From positions 1-8,883 of the forward strand of contig JALOTI010000053.1 of NCBI GenBank assembly GCA_025457985.1: a stretch of DNA of 8,883 nt, written 5' to 3'. Positions 1-6,791 of this stretch are shown here, piece after piece (the stretch's first letter is position 1; every line of letters starts with the position of its first letter). The position numbers were made by a program, and so were the translations under genes. The notes under the pieces are model-generated. The model saw only the letters and a list, made by a program, of their open reading frames with translations. It did no database searches and was not told the DNA's origin. Source of the stretch: Leptospira sp. Its GTDB lineage: Bacteria > Spirochaetota > Leptospiria > Leptospirales > Leptospiraceae.

Positions 1-662
1 TTGGACGCTCCCGTTTTCCAAGATTTGATGGATTGGCAAACTGTTTGGTCTTGGGTCAATATCATAGCCCCATTTCCAGTCGTAATCATATTTTCGGCAC
101 TGAGCCCGCAAATACTAACTTTAGATTGGCGACCAACTAAAATAGTTTCCGAACTGGCCCCAATTGCTTCCGTAAAATCTTCAATCACATCCATTCCTTC
201 TGTTTGGTATTGTGAAAGATTAACTAAACAACCAAAATTGTGATGGAAGATTGCATATTTTATATCAAATTCGGTTTTCTTTTTTAAAAACTCTTCAGGA
301 TCTGGATGAAAAGAATTTTTCTTTAAATCAACAAGAACAGGTTTTGCTTGTATTAAAAATATTGCATCAAGCGCAGAAATTGGAGCAAAACTAGAAAGCA
401 GAACCGAATCGCCTGCTTTCACACCTAACGCAAGCAATACCAAGTGGTATGCAGACGTAAGTGAATTCGTGGACACACTGTACTTCGTTTTAAATGTATG
501 ACAGAACGTTTTTTCAAATCTTTCGACGATTTGACCACTTGCCAAATGTTCGTCTACCAAACACTCCAAAACACCTTTTAAATCCTCACGCGAGAGGGTG
601 GGTTTGTAAAATTCGATTTCTTTTTCTTTTCGGATCGGTCTTTGTATTGTTTCCGCGCTCAT
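1..662 (-). CDS. DegT/DnrJ/EryC1/StrS-type aminotransferase homologue, N-terminal part, lacking the PLP lysine
   Basis: Reading leftward from the ATG at 662-660, the frame stays open for 220 codons to the window edge, so the C-terminal half is missing. The translation follows the fold-type-I sugar aminotransferase family: LLALGVKAGDSVLLSSF (residues 76-92), AKPVLVDL (106-113), FHHNFG (139-144), the cofactor-aspartate motif VIEDFTEAIGA (159-169, Asp162) and ITTGNGAMI (193-201). Family members normally read K-x-(L/I)-T-T-G-E-G-G here, the Lys forming the PLP Schiff base. This protein has Asn191 and GNGA, so normal transamination is doubtful. Relatives with His at this site (ColD-type) are PLP/PMP dehydratases. 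The usual phosphate-binding S-G-T is also altered (STNSLTSA, 64-71). It could be a divergent PMP enzyme or a catalytically dead paralogue; sugar nucleotide metabolism is inferred from family only. A possible AAAGGA ribosome site lies at 673-678, ten bases from the ATG. Confidence 0.85.
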   Translation of the reverse strand, partial: MSAETIQRPIRKEKEIEFYKPTLSREDLKGVLECLVDEHLASGQIVERFEKTFCHTFKTKYSVSTNSLTSAYHLVLLALGVKAGDSVLLSSFAPISALDAIFLIQAKPVLVDLKKNSFHPDPEEFLKKKTEFDIKYAIFHHNFGCLVNLSQYQTEGMDVIEDFTEAIGASSETILVGRQSKVSICGLSAENMITTGNGAMILTQDQTVCQSIKSWKTGAS

Positions 663-691
663 CCAACAGCTTTCCTTTATTATGTCTCTTA

Positions 692-697
692 ATTATA
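692..697 (-). promoter_or_regulatory. Candidate -10 box for the DegT-like gene
   Basis: On the minus strand this hexamer is a perfect TATAAT. It would start transcription near 685, leaving a leader of about 23 bases before the ATG at 662. The -35 position 17 bases upstream reads GAAGTG, a poor match, so the call rests on the -10 box and its location in a 144-base divergent gap. Confidence 0.35.
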
Positions 698-724
698 GGT
701 TTGCTGAATTATGTCACTTCATTT

Positions 725-752
725 TTGGAAATGCGAACATAATTTTTAGAAT
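725..752 (+). promoter_or_regulatory. Candidate sigma70-type promoter for the avtA cluster
   Basis: TTGGAA (725-730) and TAGAAT (747-752) are separated by 16 bases. They match four of six bases of the -35 consensus and five of six of the -10 consensus. Transcription would begin near 759, about 48 bases before the avtA ATG. AT-rich gaps yield such matches by chance, so this is a positional prediction. Confidence 0.35.
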
Positions 753-806
753 TTCTCCGTAAAAATAGATTCTAGCCCCACAATTTCCTGGAATTTTGGT
801 CAAAGC

Positions 807-2057
807 ATGGAAGTTTCTGCCGTCGCCAAAAAACTCACAGAAAACCGAGGCATCCGCTCTCTTATGGAAGACTTAGGGAAGGTATCTGGGCGAACAGACG
901 TGATCCGATTGGGAGGGGGAAACCCAGCTCATATCCCGGAAGCAGAAAGAATCTTTGAAGAATGTTTCGAAAGGCTGTCTAAAAGCCCTAACCTCAAATC
1001 TCTTCTCGGTGATTACCAATCTCCAATAGGCAACGATTCCATACGGGAACAAACAGCAGAATATCTATCACCTTACTTGAATTATACTCTAACAAAAGAT
1101 AATATTGCATTTTTTAACGGTAGTCAGAATGCGTTTTCATACCTTCTAAACCTCTATACCGGTAGGATGGAAAACAACAAAATATCTAAAATTCTTTTGC
1201 CTTTAGTTCCAGAATACATCGGTTATGCGGACCAAATACTCGAACCAAATTCCTTTACCTCATTCCCTCCACTTATCCAAAAGACTGGTGAACATAGATT
1301 CTTATACAAAATGGATAAAACGAAATTGGAAAAATCTGAATTTGGAGCTATTCTGATCTCCAATCCGACCAATCCCACAGGGAATGTCTTTTCTGAAGAG
1401 GACTTGGACTATTTGGATTCGGTCGCTAAAAATCGTTCTCTTCCTTTTATCATTGATTTGGCTTATGGATCACCCTTCCCCGCATTGATTGGTTCGTCCA
1501 AACCCGTACACCACAAAGAGGGACGAACTCTTTCCCTTAGCCTTTCCAAGGTCGGACTTCCAGGTGTTCGATTAGGGATCTTGATTTCAGATCCAAACAC
1601 AATCGAAAAACTGTCGAGTTTTGCGAGTATGGGAAATCTAGCGGTGGGGAATTTAGGTGTTTATATGGCAGAAATTTTTTTCAGAGAGGACAGTTTGGTA
1701 AATCTGTCAAATAACACCTTACGACCATATTACCAAAAGAAAAAACAGCTAGCACTGGATCTTTTTGAAACTTCGTTCCAAATGAACGATATAAACTACG
1801 AAATACATGAGCCTTTGGGCGGATTTTTTATATGGATTCGCTTCCCCTCACTCAAAATTTCCAACCAAGAACTTTATGAAATTTGTAAATTAGAGAAACT
1901 CTATTTTGTTTCAGGACATTACTTCTTTCCAGGATTAGCTGAGGAATTTTCACATACAAGGGAATGCATACGTTTGACATACAGCGCAGGTGAAGAAGAA
2001 TTAGCTAACGGAGCCAGATTGCTTTCACGGATCTTGGCAAAGTACCAGGCGAATTAA
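807..2057 (+). CDS. avtA: Valine-pyruvate aminotransferase (AvtA), PLP-dependent
   Basis: This cytosolic fold-type-I aminotransferase is expected to exchange amino groups between alanine/pyruvate and valine/2-oxoisovalerate, linking the alanine and branched-chain pools. At 416 residues it is almost the length of E. coli AvtA (417) and aligns in order as I recall it: GIRSLMEDL (15-23), RLGGGNPAHIPE (34-45), NGSQNAFSYL, PLVPEYIGYAD, the cofactor-binding SNPTNPTGNV, IDLAYGSPFP, the Schiff-base motif SLSKVGLPGVR with Lys248, then GHYFFPG and IRLTYS near the C-terminus, whose Arg would bind the substrate carboxylate. All expected active-site residues appear intact. ATG 807 is the only reasonable start: the frame closes upstream at the TAG at 747 with no other start codon between. 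No strong Shine-Dalgarno precedes it. It is the first gene of the rightward cluster, and the next gene begins at the base after its TAA. Confidence 0.93.
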   Translation: MEVSAVAKKLTENRGIRSLMEDLGKVSGRTDVIRLGGGNPAHIPEAERIFEECFERLSKSPNLKSLLGDYQSPIGNDSIREQTAEYLSPYLNYTLTKDNIAFFNGSQNAFSYLLNLYTGRMENNKISKILLPLVPEYIGYADQILEPNSFTSFPPLIQKTGEHRFLYKMDKTKLEKSEFGAILISNPTNPTGNVFSEEDLDYLDSVAKNRSLPFIIDLAYGSPFPALIGSSKPVHHKEGRTLSLSLSKVGLPGVRLGILISDPNTIEKLSSFASMGNLAVGNLGVYMAEIFFREDSLVNLSNNTLRPYYQKKKQLALDLFETSFQMNDINYEIHEPLGGFFIWIRFPSLKISNQELYEICKLEKLYFVSGHYFFPGLAEEFSHTRECIRLTYSAGEEELANGARLLSRILAKYQAN

Positions 2058-4385
2058 ATGAGCGAAGACGATAGCATTGATCTTTCTGACACAGTAGCAG
2101 TAAACTCCACCTCCAAACAAGAGGAGGAGAACAATCGCCCATCTGCGCAATCCTATATCTTTTTATCTGATGCAATTGGCAGTTTAACACCCACTGCTCG
2201 ATGTATCATGGATGAATTAAAAGACTGGCACAAACGAGTTGAAAAACATGGCAGTAAAGAGATTCATGCAAGTTACCTACTAACTGTTGATAAACTTCCA
2301 GAGGCCCTTGGCAAATACAACAACTTAGGTGCCCAGGGAAAATCAGAAAATGCAATTTACCTTGCTCTTCGTCAAATTTTAGATATTGATCATAGAGGTC
2401 AAAATCGTGTTGCATATGCCTATCCATATCTAATTCGCACTGGAAGCAAGATTTCCGCAAAAATTGCGTTAGTTGCTCCTCAAAAAGAAAACAAAACAGA
2501 TACACAACCATATAGGCAGGCTTGTTTTCGATTTTCGTCCGAACTTGTAAAACTCCTATTGGAAAATCGTGCCAAAAAAGGAAGAAACTGGGACGAAGAA
2601 AACCCAGGTAGTATTTTACTTCAAAAGAACAAAGATGGGATTCAATGGCTCTATCCAAAACTCGGTTCACTAGAAGCCGAAATTACTTCTTTAGTTCGAA
2701 AGGGATTTGGCAATCTTCCTTACATTCCAATGCCAGATTTTTTACAGGACTTTGTTACTTTTGCAAAAGAACAAAACCTGGCTCTTTCAATATTGAATGA
2801 TTATCATATAGTAATAGATGAATTGAATATCCTCCCAGACGGAACTTTTAAAAAACTTCCTGAGGTTGTGAACCAGATATTAGCACAAGTTAACGCATTA
2901 GAAATCTTTGCAAACTCGCAATTACTAAAACTTGCAAAAGAATCCAAGTATGAAACCTTTTTGGAAAAACTGTCCAGTTATATGGCTATTCCTAGATTCA
3001 CTTCCTTAGAAGAAAAAATGAACCCGGAAGAGACCGTCCAAAATTTTATCAAAACCATTGAAACCTATCCTTACACAACAGGTAAGGGAAATGTGGGTCT
3101 TGCCGTCAAAGAAACAATTGAACAAAGTATAAAAATCCTTAAACGTCTTTCAGAAGAAAAAGGATCTGTCCTTACTCGGAAGGATGACAACATATACAGC
3201 TCCGTGAAAAAAGCCGTAATTGGTAAAATTCCTGAACATACAAAAAATAATAACACGTTACTCCGAATTAATTTTGAAGAAGAAGTTGCCAATGCAGGTA
3301 TCACATCCGAAGAAAAAACGAAAGAATACATCAAACGTTTAAAAGACGATGTTTTTTCTGAATTTTCCTATTATGAGGAAAAAAAACCGGATGGTTCTTC
3401 GATTTATTATGTTGTAGATCATTGTTATATGGCCGCCGTCATACACAAATTAGCTTTAGATGGTCGCTCTAACCCAGAATACAAAAAACAATTGGAATAT
3501 GCAAAGATCATAAATCATAGACTTTCAAATCCAAAACACCCAGAGCTCAACAGCAAAATAAAGCCAGACCTGATTGCGAAACTCAATGCAGATGTCAAAA
3601 ATATGGAGATGGAAGAGATGGAACGAGAAAGAGGCGAAGAGATTCGTTCTCGTTTTAATGTTGTTCCTGGTATCTTAACTTTTATAGTCAGTACATTGAT
3701 ATTTATTACCGCAGGGTACTATTTACGATCTGCGCTACCCATCTTTTTTGGAGTTCCATTTTCGATTGCTTTAGGTTTTATGGCAGCCATTTACTTTCGT
3801 GAAAAAACTACGGAAGAGATCAAAGAAGATGTAAAAAACTCGGGAAAATTTCCAGGAGTAACTGATTGGGGAAAACCAAGTTCTTTTGGTGGGAACGCAT
3901 CTGCAAGTAACGACGAATCCGATGCGCAGAGCCAACAAAAAGAAGAGAAGTTATCTAGCATTTATAAAGCTGCCGACAATTTTGTTTTTCCCAAAAAGTT
4001 TAATAAAATCACCGATAAAGTACTCGATCCCAAATCTCTTCGTAAACGTATTTATGAAAACCTGGATAATATCAAACGAAACAATCTAACTCTCGCCAAA
4101 GAAAAGGATAATGATAAAATTGCATCCACCGTTGAGTATGCTTGCCTTCAATCCGTCTCAACGATTCTCGTTCCTGAGGAAGTTGCCATTCGCGATATGC
4201 CTTCCACTCTACTCATCAATCGAAACGATATGAAGAGTGCCCTCTTTCGTGGTCAGTTGGCTGACCACTTTCGAGATGAGATGAATAAAAAGAAATTTGA
4301 TAAAAAGTTAGTTAAATACTACACCTACCTGATCAATACTCTGGAAATGGAATACTACAAGTATCTCCCGAAAAAAAGAGTTTAG
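2058..4385 (+). CDS. Conserved-style hypothetical protein with a central two-helix membrane hairpin
   Basis: I do not recognise this 775-residue protein. It has no signal peptide. Residues 1-30 are acidic and polar, and residues 31-500 look like a mostly helical soluble domain without a motif I can name. A charged segment (about 508-532, rich in Glu, Met and Arg) could form a short coiled coil just before the membrane. Two hydrophobic helices follow (about 535-556 and 559-580) with only a short Arg-Ser turn between them, so both large ends should face the same side, probably the cytoplasm. A Gly/Ser/Asn/Gln-rich linker (about 605-631) leads to a basic C-terminal domain (640-775). The ATG directly abuts the avtA stop (TAAATG), with an AGG at 2047-2049 as a weak ribosome site, so translation is probably coupled to avtA. 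The decarboxylase gene follows 50 bases on. A membrane scaffold or regulator is possible, but that is speculation. Confidence 0.85.
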   Translation: MSEDDSIDLSDTVAVNSTSKQEEENNRPSAQSYIFLSDAIGSLTPTARCIMDELKDWHKRVEKHGSKEIHASYLLTVDKLPEALGKYNNLGAQGKSENAIYLALRQILDIDHRGQNRVAYAYPYLIRTGSKISAKIALVAPQKENKTDTQPYRQACFRFSSELVKLLLENRAKKGRNWDEENPGSILLQKNKDGIQWLYPKLGSLEAEITSLVRKGFGNLPYIPMPDFLQDFVTFAKEQNLALSILNDYHIVIDELNILPDGTFKKLPEVVNQILAQVNALEIFANSQLLKLAKESKYETFLEKLSSYMAIPRFTSLEEKMNPEETVQNFIKTIETYPYTTGKGNVGLAVKETIEQSIKILKRLSEEKGSVLTRKDDNIYSSVKKAVIGKIPEHTKNNNTLLRINFEEEVANAGITSEEKTKEYIKRLKDDVFSEFSYYEEKKPDGSSIYYVVDHCYMAAVIHKLALDGRSNPEYKKQLEYAKIINHRLSNPKHPELNSKIKPDLIAKLNADVKNMEMEEMERERGEEIRSRFNVVPGILTFIVSTLIFITAGYYLRSALPIFFGVPFSIALGFMAAIYFREKTTEEIKEDVKNSGKFPGVTDWGKPSSFGGNASASNDESDAQSQQKEEKLSSIYKAADNFVFPKKFNKITDKVLDPKSLRKRIYENLDNIKRNNLTLAKEKDNDKIASTVEYACLQSVSTILVPEEVAIRDMPSTLLINRNDMKSALFRGQLADHFRDEMNKKKFDKKLVKYYTYLINTLEMEYYKYLPKKRV

Positions 4386-4427
4386 ATTTTTAAAAGAATT
4401 TGATTCTCTAGCGAGGACTCTTCCTAT

Positions 4428-4431
4428 GGAG
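4428..4431 (+). promoter_or_regulatory. Ribosome binding site (GGAG) of the decarboxylase gene
   Basis: GGAG sits four bases before the ATG at 4436, which supports that start. An ATG at 4426 overlaps the site in another frame but opens only a short frame of about 37 codons. The 50-base gap after the preceding gene shows no clear terminator hairpin, so the two genes may be cotranscribed. Confidence 0.5.
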
Positions 4432-4435
4432 TCTG

Positions 4436-6700
4436 ATGTATCAAAACGGCCAAATTCAATTTCCTATCATCATCATAGACGAGGACTTCCGTTCCGAAAA
4501 CGCAAGTGGCCTCGGAATTCGCGCGCTAGCAAAAGCACTGGAAGGTGAAGGTGTTGAAGTATTAGGCGTAACAAGCTACGGGGATCTAACGAGCTTCGTC
4601 CAACAACAGAGCCGGGCTGGTGGATTTATTCTATCGATCGATGACGAAGAATTCACCCCTGAAGAAGAAGGGATGGTTCCAGAATCCCTAAGACAACTGA
4701 AGAACTTTGTAACCCAGGTCCGACACAGGAATGCTGACATCCCACTTTTTTTGTATGGCGAAACACGGACTAGCCGTCATATCCCAAATAGCATCTTAAA
4801 AGAACTCCACGGCTTCATCCACATGTATGAAGATACTCCAGAGTTTGTGGCGCGCACTATTCTTCGAGAAGTAAAAACATATTTAGATAGTTTGCCTCCA
4901 CCTTTTTTTCGAGCACTCACACATTATGCACATGACGGAAGTTATAGCTGGCACTGTCCAGGTCACTCAGGTGGCGTTGCATTCTTAAAAAGTCCTGTAG
5001 GGCAAATGTTCCACCAATTTTTTGGTGAGAATATGTTACGAGCTGACGTTTGTATTGCGGTGGATGAACTTTGTCAACTTTTAGACCACACAGGGCCTAT
5101 TTCTGCTAGTGAACGAAATGCAGCTCGTATTTTTAAATGTGACAGTTTGTACTTCGTTACGAATGGAACATCAACTTCGAACAAAATTGTCTGGCATAGT
5201 GTTGTGGCGCCTGGAGACGTAGTAATCGTCGATAGAAATTGCCATAAAAGTATCCTTCACGCGATTACAATGACTGGTGCGATACCAGTTTTTCTTATGC
5301 CTACTAGAAACCATTTTGGTATCATAGGCCCAATTCCAAAATCGGAATTTAAGTGGGAAAATATACAAAGAAAAATCGCAGAACACCCATTTGCAAAAGA
5401 CGTAAAAGGAAATCCGCGAGTTTTAACAATTACCCAAAGTACTTATGATGGAATTTTGTACAACGTAGAGGATATCAAAGCAGAGTTAGACGGGAAAATA
5501 TCCACACTTCATTTTGATGAAGCATGGCTTCCACATGCATCCTTTCACGAGTTTTATGCTGGTATGCATGCCATCGGTGAAGGTAGACCACGTCCAAAAC
5601 ATAGTATGATCTTTGCAACTCAGTCCACGCATAAGTTGTTAGCTGGTCTCTCTCAAGCCAGTCAAATTCTCGTTCAAAACAGCGAAACGGAAACTTTGGA
5701 TAGGAATATTTTTAACGAAGCCTTTTTAATGCATACAAGTACGAGCCCACAATATGCAATCATTGCAAGTTGTGACGTCGCTGCTGCTATGATGGAGTCA
5801 CCTGGTGGCAATGCACTTGTTGAGGAATCAATCACTGAGGCCTTGGACTTCCGACGTGCAATGAGAAAGGTCGATGAAGAATTGGAAGATGATTGGTGGT
5901 TCAGTGTTTGGGGACCTGAAGCTTTGGCAGAAGAAGGTTCCGGCGAACGCGAGGATTGGATCCTAAAAGCAAACGATCGTTGGCATGGGTTTGGTGATAT
6001 CGCTTCCGGATTTAATATGTTGGATCCAATTAAAGCAACTGTAATCACTCCTGGTATGAGTGTAGAAGGAGAATTTGCAGAATGGGGAATCCCAGCTCTT
6101 GTCCTTACGAAATACCTTGCTGAACATGGGATCATTGTAGAAAAAACAGGTCTTTATAGTTTTTTCATCATGTTTACTATCGGTATAACCAAAGGTCGAT
6201 GGAATACAATGGTAACTGAATTACAACAATTCAAAGACGACTATGATGCAAACCAACCTCTTTGGAGAGTAATGCCAAAGTTTACGCAAGCCTATCCTAA
6301 ATATGATCGAATCGGACTAAGAGATCTTTGTCAATCGATGCACGAAGTGTATCGAGCAAACAATATATCTCATCTAACAACAGAAATGTATCTAAGTCCT
6401 ATGATTCCTGCCATGAAACCAAGTGAAGCATTTGCAAAAATGGCTCACAGAGATATCGAAAGGGTTCCGATTGATGATTTAGATGGACGTATTACATCCG
6501 TTTTGTTGACACCGTACCCTCCTGGAATTCCTCTACTGATTCCTGGTGAAAAATTCAATCGAACAATCATTCGATACCTTCAATTTGCTCGTGAATTTAA
6601 TGTTAAATTTCCGGGCTTTGAGACGGATATCCATGGTTTGGTTGAAGAAAAAGCAGAGAATGGAGAAATTACGTACTTTGTGGATTGTGTTTCCTTATAA
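4436..6700 (+). CDS. Orn/Lys/Arg decarboxylase family protein, probably lysine or arginine decarboxylase
   Basis: This PLP enzyme of the large fold-type-I family decarboxylates a basic amino acid to a diamine (lysine to cadaverine or arginine to agmatine), consuming a proton. At 754 residues it matches family length (about 710-755). The N-terminal wing domain (about 8-150) begins with IIIIDEDF. The catalytic domain shows CPGHSGG (174-180), NGTSTSNK (243-250), DRNCHKS (266-272, His270 likely stacking on PLP), STYDGILYN (335-343), HFDEAW (359-364, Asp361 likely contacting the pyridine nitrogen) and STHKLLAGLSQAS with Schiff-base Lys400. The C-terminal domain has PYPPGIP (693-699) and PGFETDIHG (726-734). 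Many segments (TNGTSTSNK, MHTSTSPQY, EKTGLY, PGFETDIHG) resemble E. coli lysine decarboxylases more than AdiA, but HFDEAW is the AdiA form. Substrate is therefore unsettled between lysine and arginine, with ornithine less likely. It may serve polyamine synthesis or acid stress. The gene ends at a probable terminator. Confidence 0.92.
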   Translation: MYQNGQIQFPIIIIDEDFRSENASGLGIRALAKALEGEGVEVLGVTSYGDLTSFVQQQSRAGGFILSIDDEEFTPEEEGMVPESLRQLKNFVTQVRHRNADIPLFLYGETRTSRHIPNSILKELHGFIHMYEDTPEFVARTILREVKTYLDSLPPPFFRALTHYAHDGSYSWHCPGHSGGVAFLKSPVGQMFHQFFGENMLRADVCIAVDELCQLLDHTGPISASERNAARIFKCDSLYFVTNGTSTSNKIVWHSVVAPGDVVIVDRNCHKSILHAITMTGAIPVFLMPTRNHFGIIGPIPKSEFKWENIQRKIAEHPFAKDVKGNPRVLTITQSTYDGILYNVEDIKAELDGKISTLHFDEAWLPHASFHEFYAGMHAIGEGRPRPKHSMIFATQSTHKLLAGLSQASQILVQNSETETLDRNIFNEAFLMHTSTSPQYAIIASCDVAAAMMESPGGNALVEESITEALDFRRAMRKVDEELEDDWWFSVWGPEALAEEGSGEREDWILKANDRWHGFGDIASGFNMLDPIKATVITPGMSVEGEFAEWGIPALVLTKYLAEHGIIVEKTGLYSFFIMFTIGITKGRWNTMVTELQQFKDDYDANQPLWRVMPKFTQAYPKYDRIGLRDLCQSMHEVYRANNISHLTTEMYLSPMIPAMKPSEAFAKMAHRDIERVPIDDLDGRITSVLLTPYPPGIPLLIPGEKFNRTIIRYLQFAREFNVKFPGFETDIHGLVEEKAENGEITYFVDCVSL

Positions 6701-6705
6701 GATTT

Positions 6706-6791
6706 AAAAAAACGAGAACAGGATCAGGATGGATTCTAAAGGTCAGGGAACAAAGAAGGTTGCCCTGATTTGTTCTCGAAGTATTTTTTTT
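6706..6791. terminator. Probable bidirectional rho-independent terminator between convergent genes
   Basis: CGAGAACA (6713-6720) is the perfect reverse complement of TGTTCTCG (6771-6778). Inside, TCAGGG (6743-6748) pairs with CCCTGA (6763-6768), extended by AAC/GTT with one bulged G, giving a seven-base loop. The outer stem is preceded by seven A (6706-6712) and followed after five bases by eight T (6784-6791), so either strand would carry a hairpin followed by a U run. It would end both the decarboxylase transcript and the leftward photolyase-like transcript. The right arm lies within the last codons of the photolyase-like gene, whose TAG is at 6736-6738. Confidence 0.6.

Noticed and set aside
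1..243. Rightward open frame of 80 codons starting with TTG at the window edge
   Set aside because: It lies antisense to the DegT-like coding region, whose motifs are clear on the other strand, and its translation resembles no protein.
494..742. Rightward open frame of 82 codons
   Set aside because: Most of it is antisense to the start of the DegT-like gene; the tail runs through the divergent promoter gap. No ribosome site or motif.
2206..2670. Leftward open frame of 154 codons
   Set aside because: It lies fully inside the 775-residue protein gene on the opposite strand; composition is that of an antisense shadow.
4426..4428. ATG ten bases upstream of the decarboxylase start
   Set aside because: It is in a different frame and closes after about 37 codons; it overlaps the ribosome site of the real start.
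4386..4435. Possible terminator between the 775-residue protein gene and the decarboxylase gene
   Set aside because: Only very short pairings (GAAT/ATTC and CTC/GAG) are present and no T run follows, so there is no support for a terminator.
5674..6135. Leftward open frame of 153 codons rich in Ser and Pro
   Set aside because: It is antisense to highly conserved decarboxylase sequence; low-complexity composition is typical of a shadow frame.
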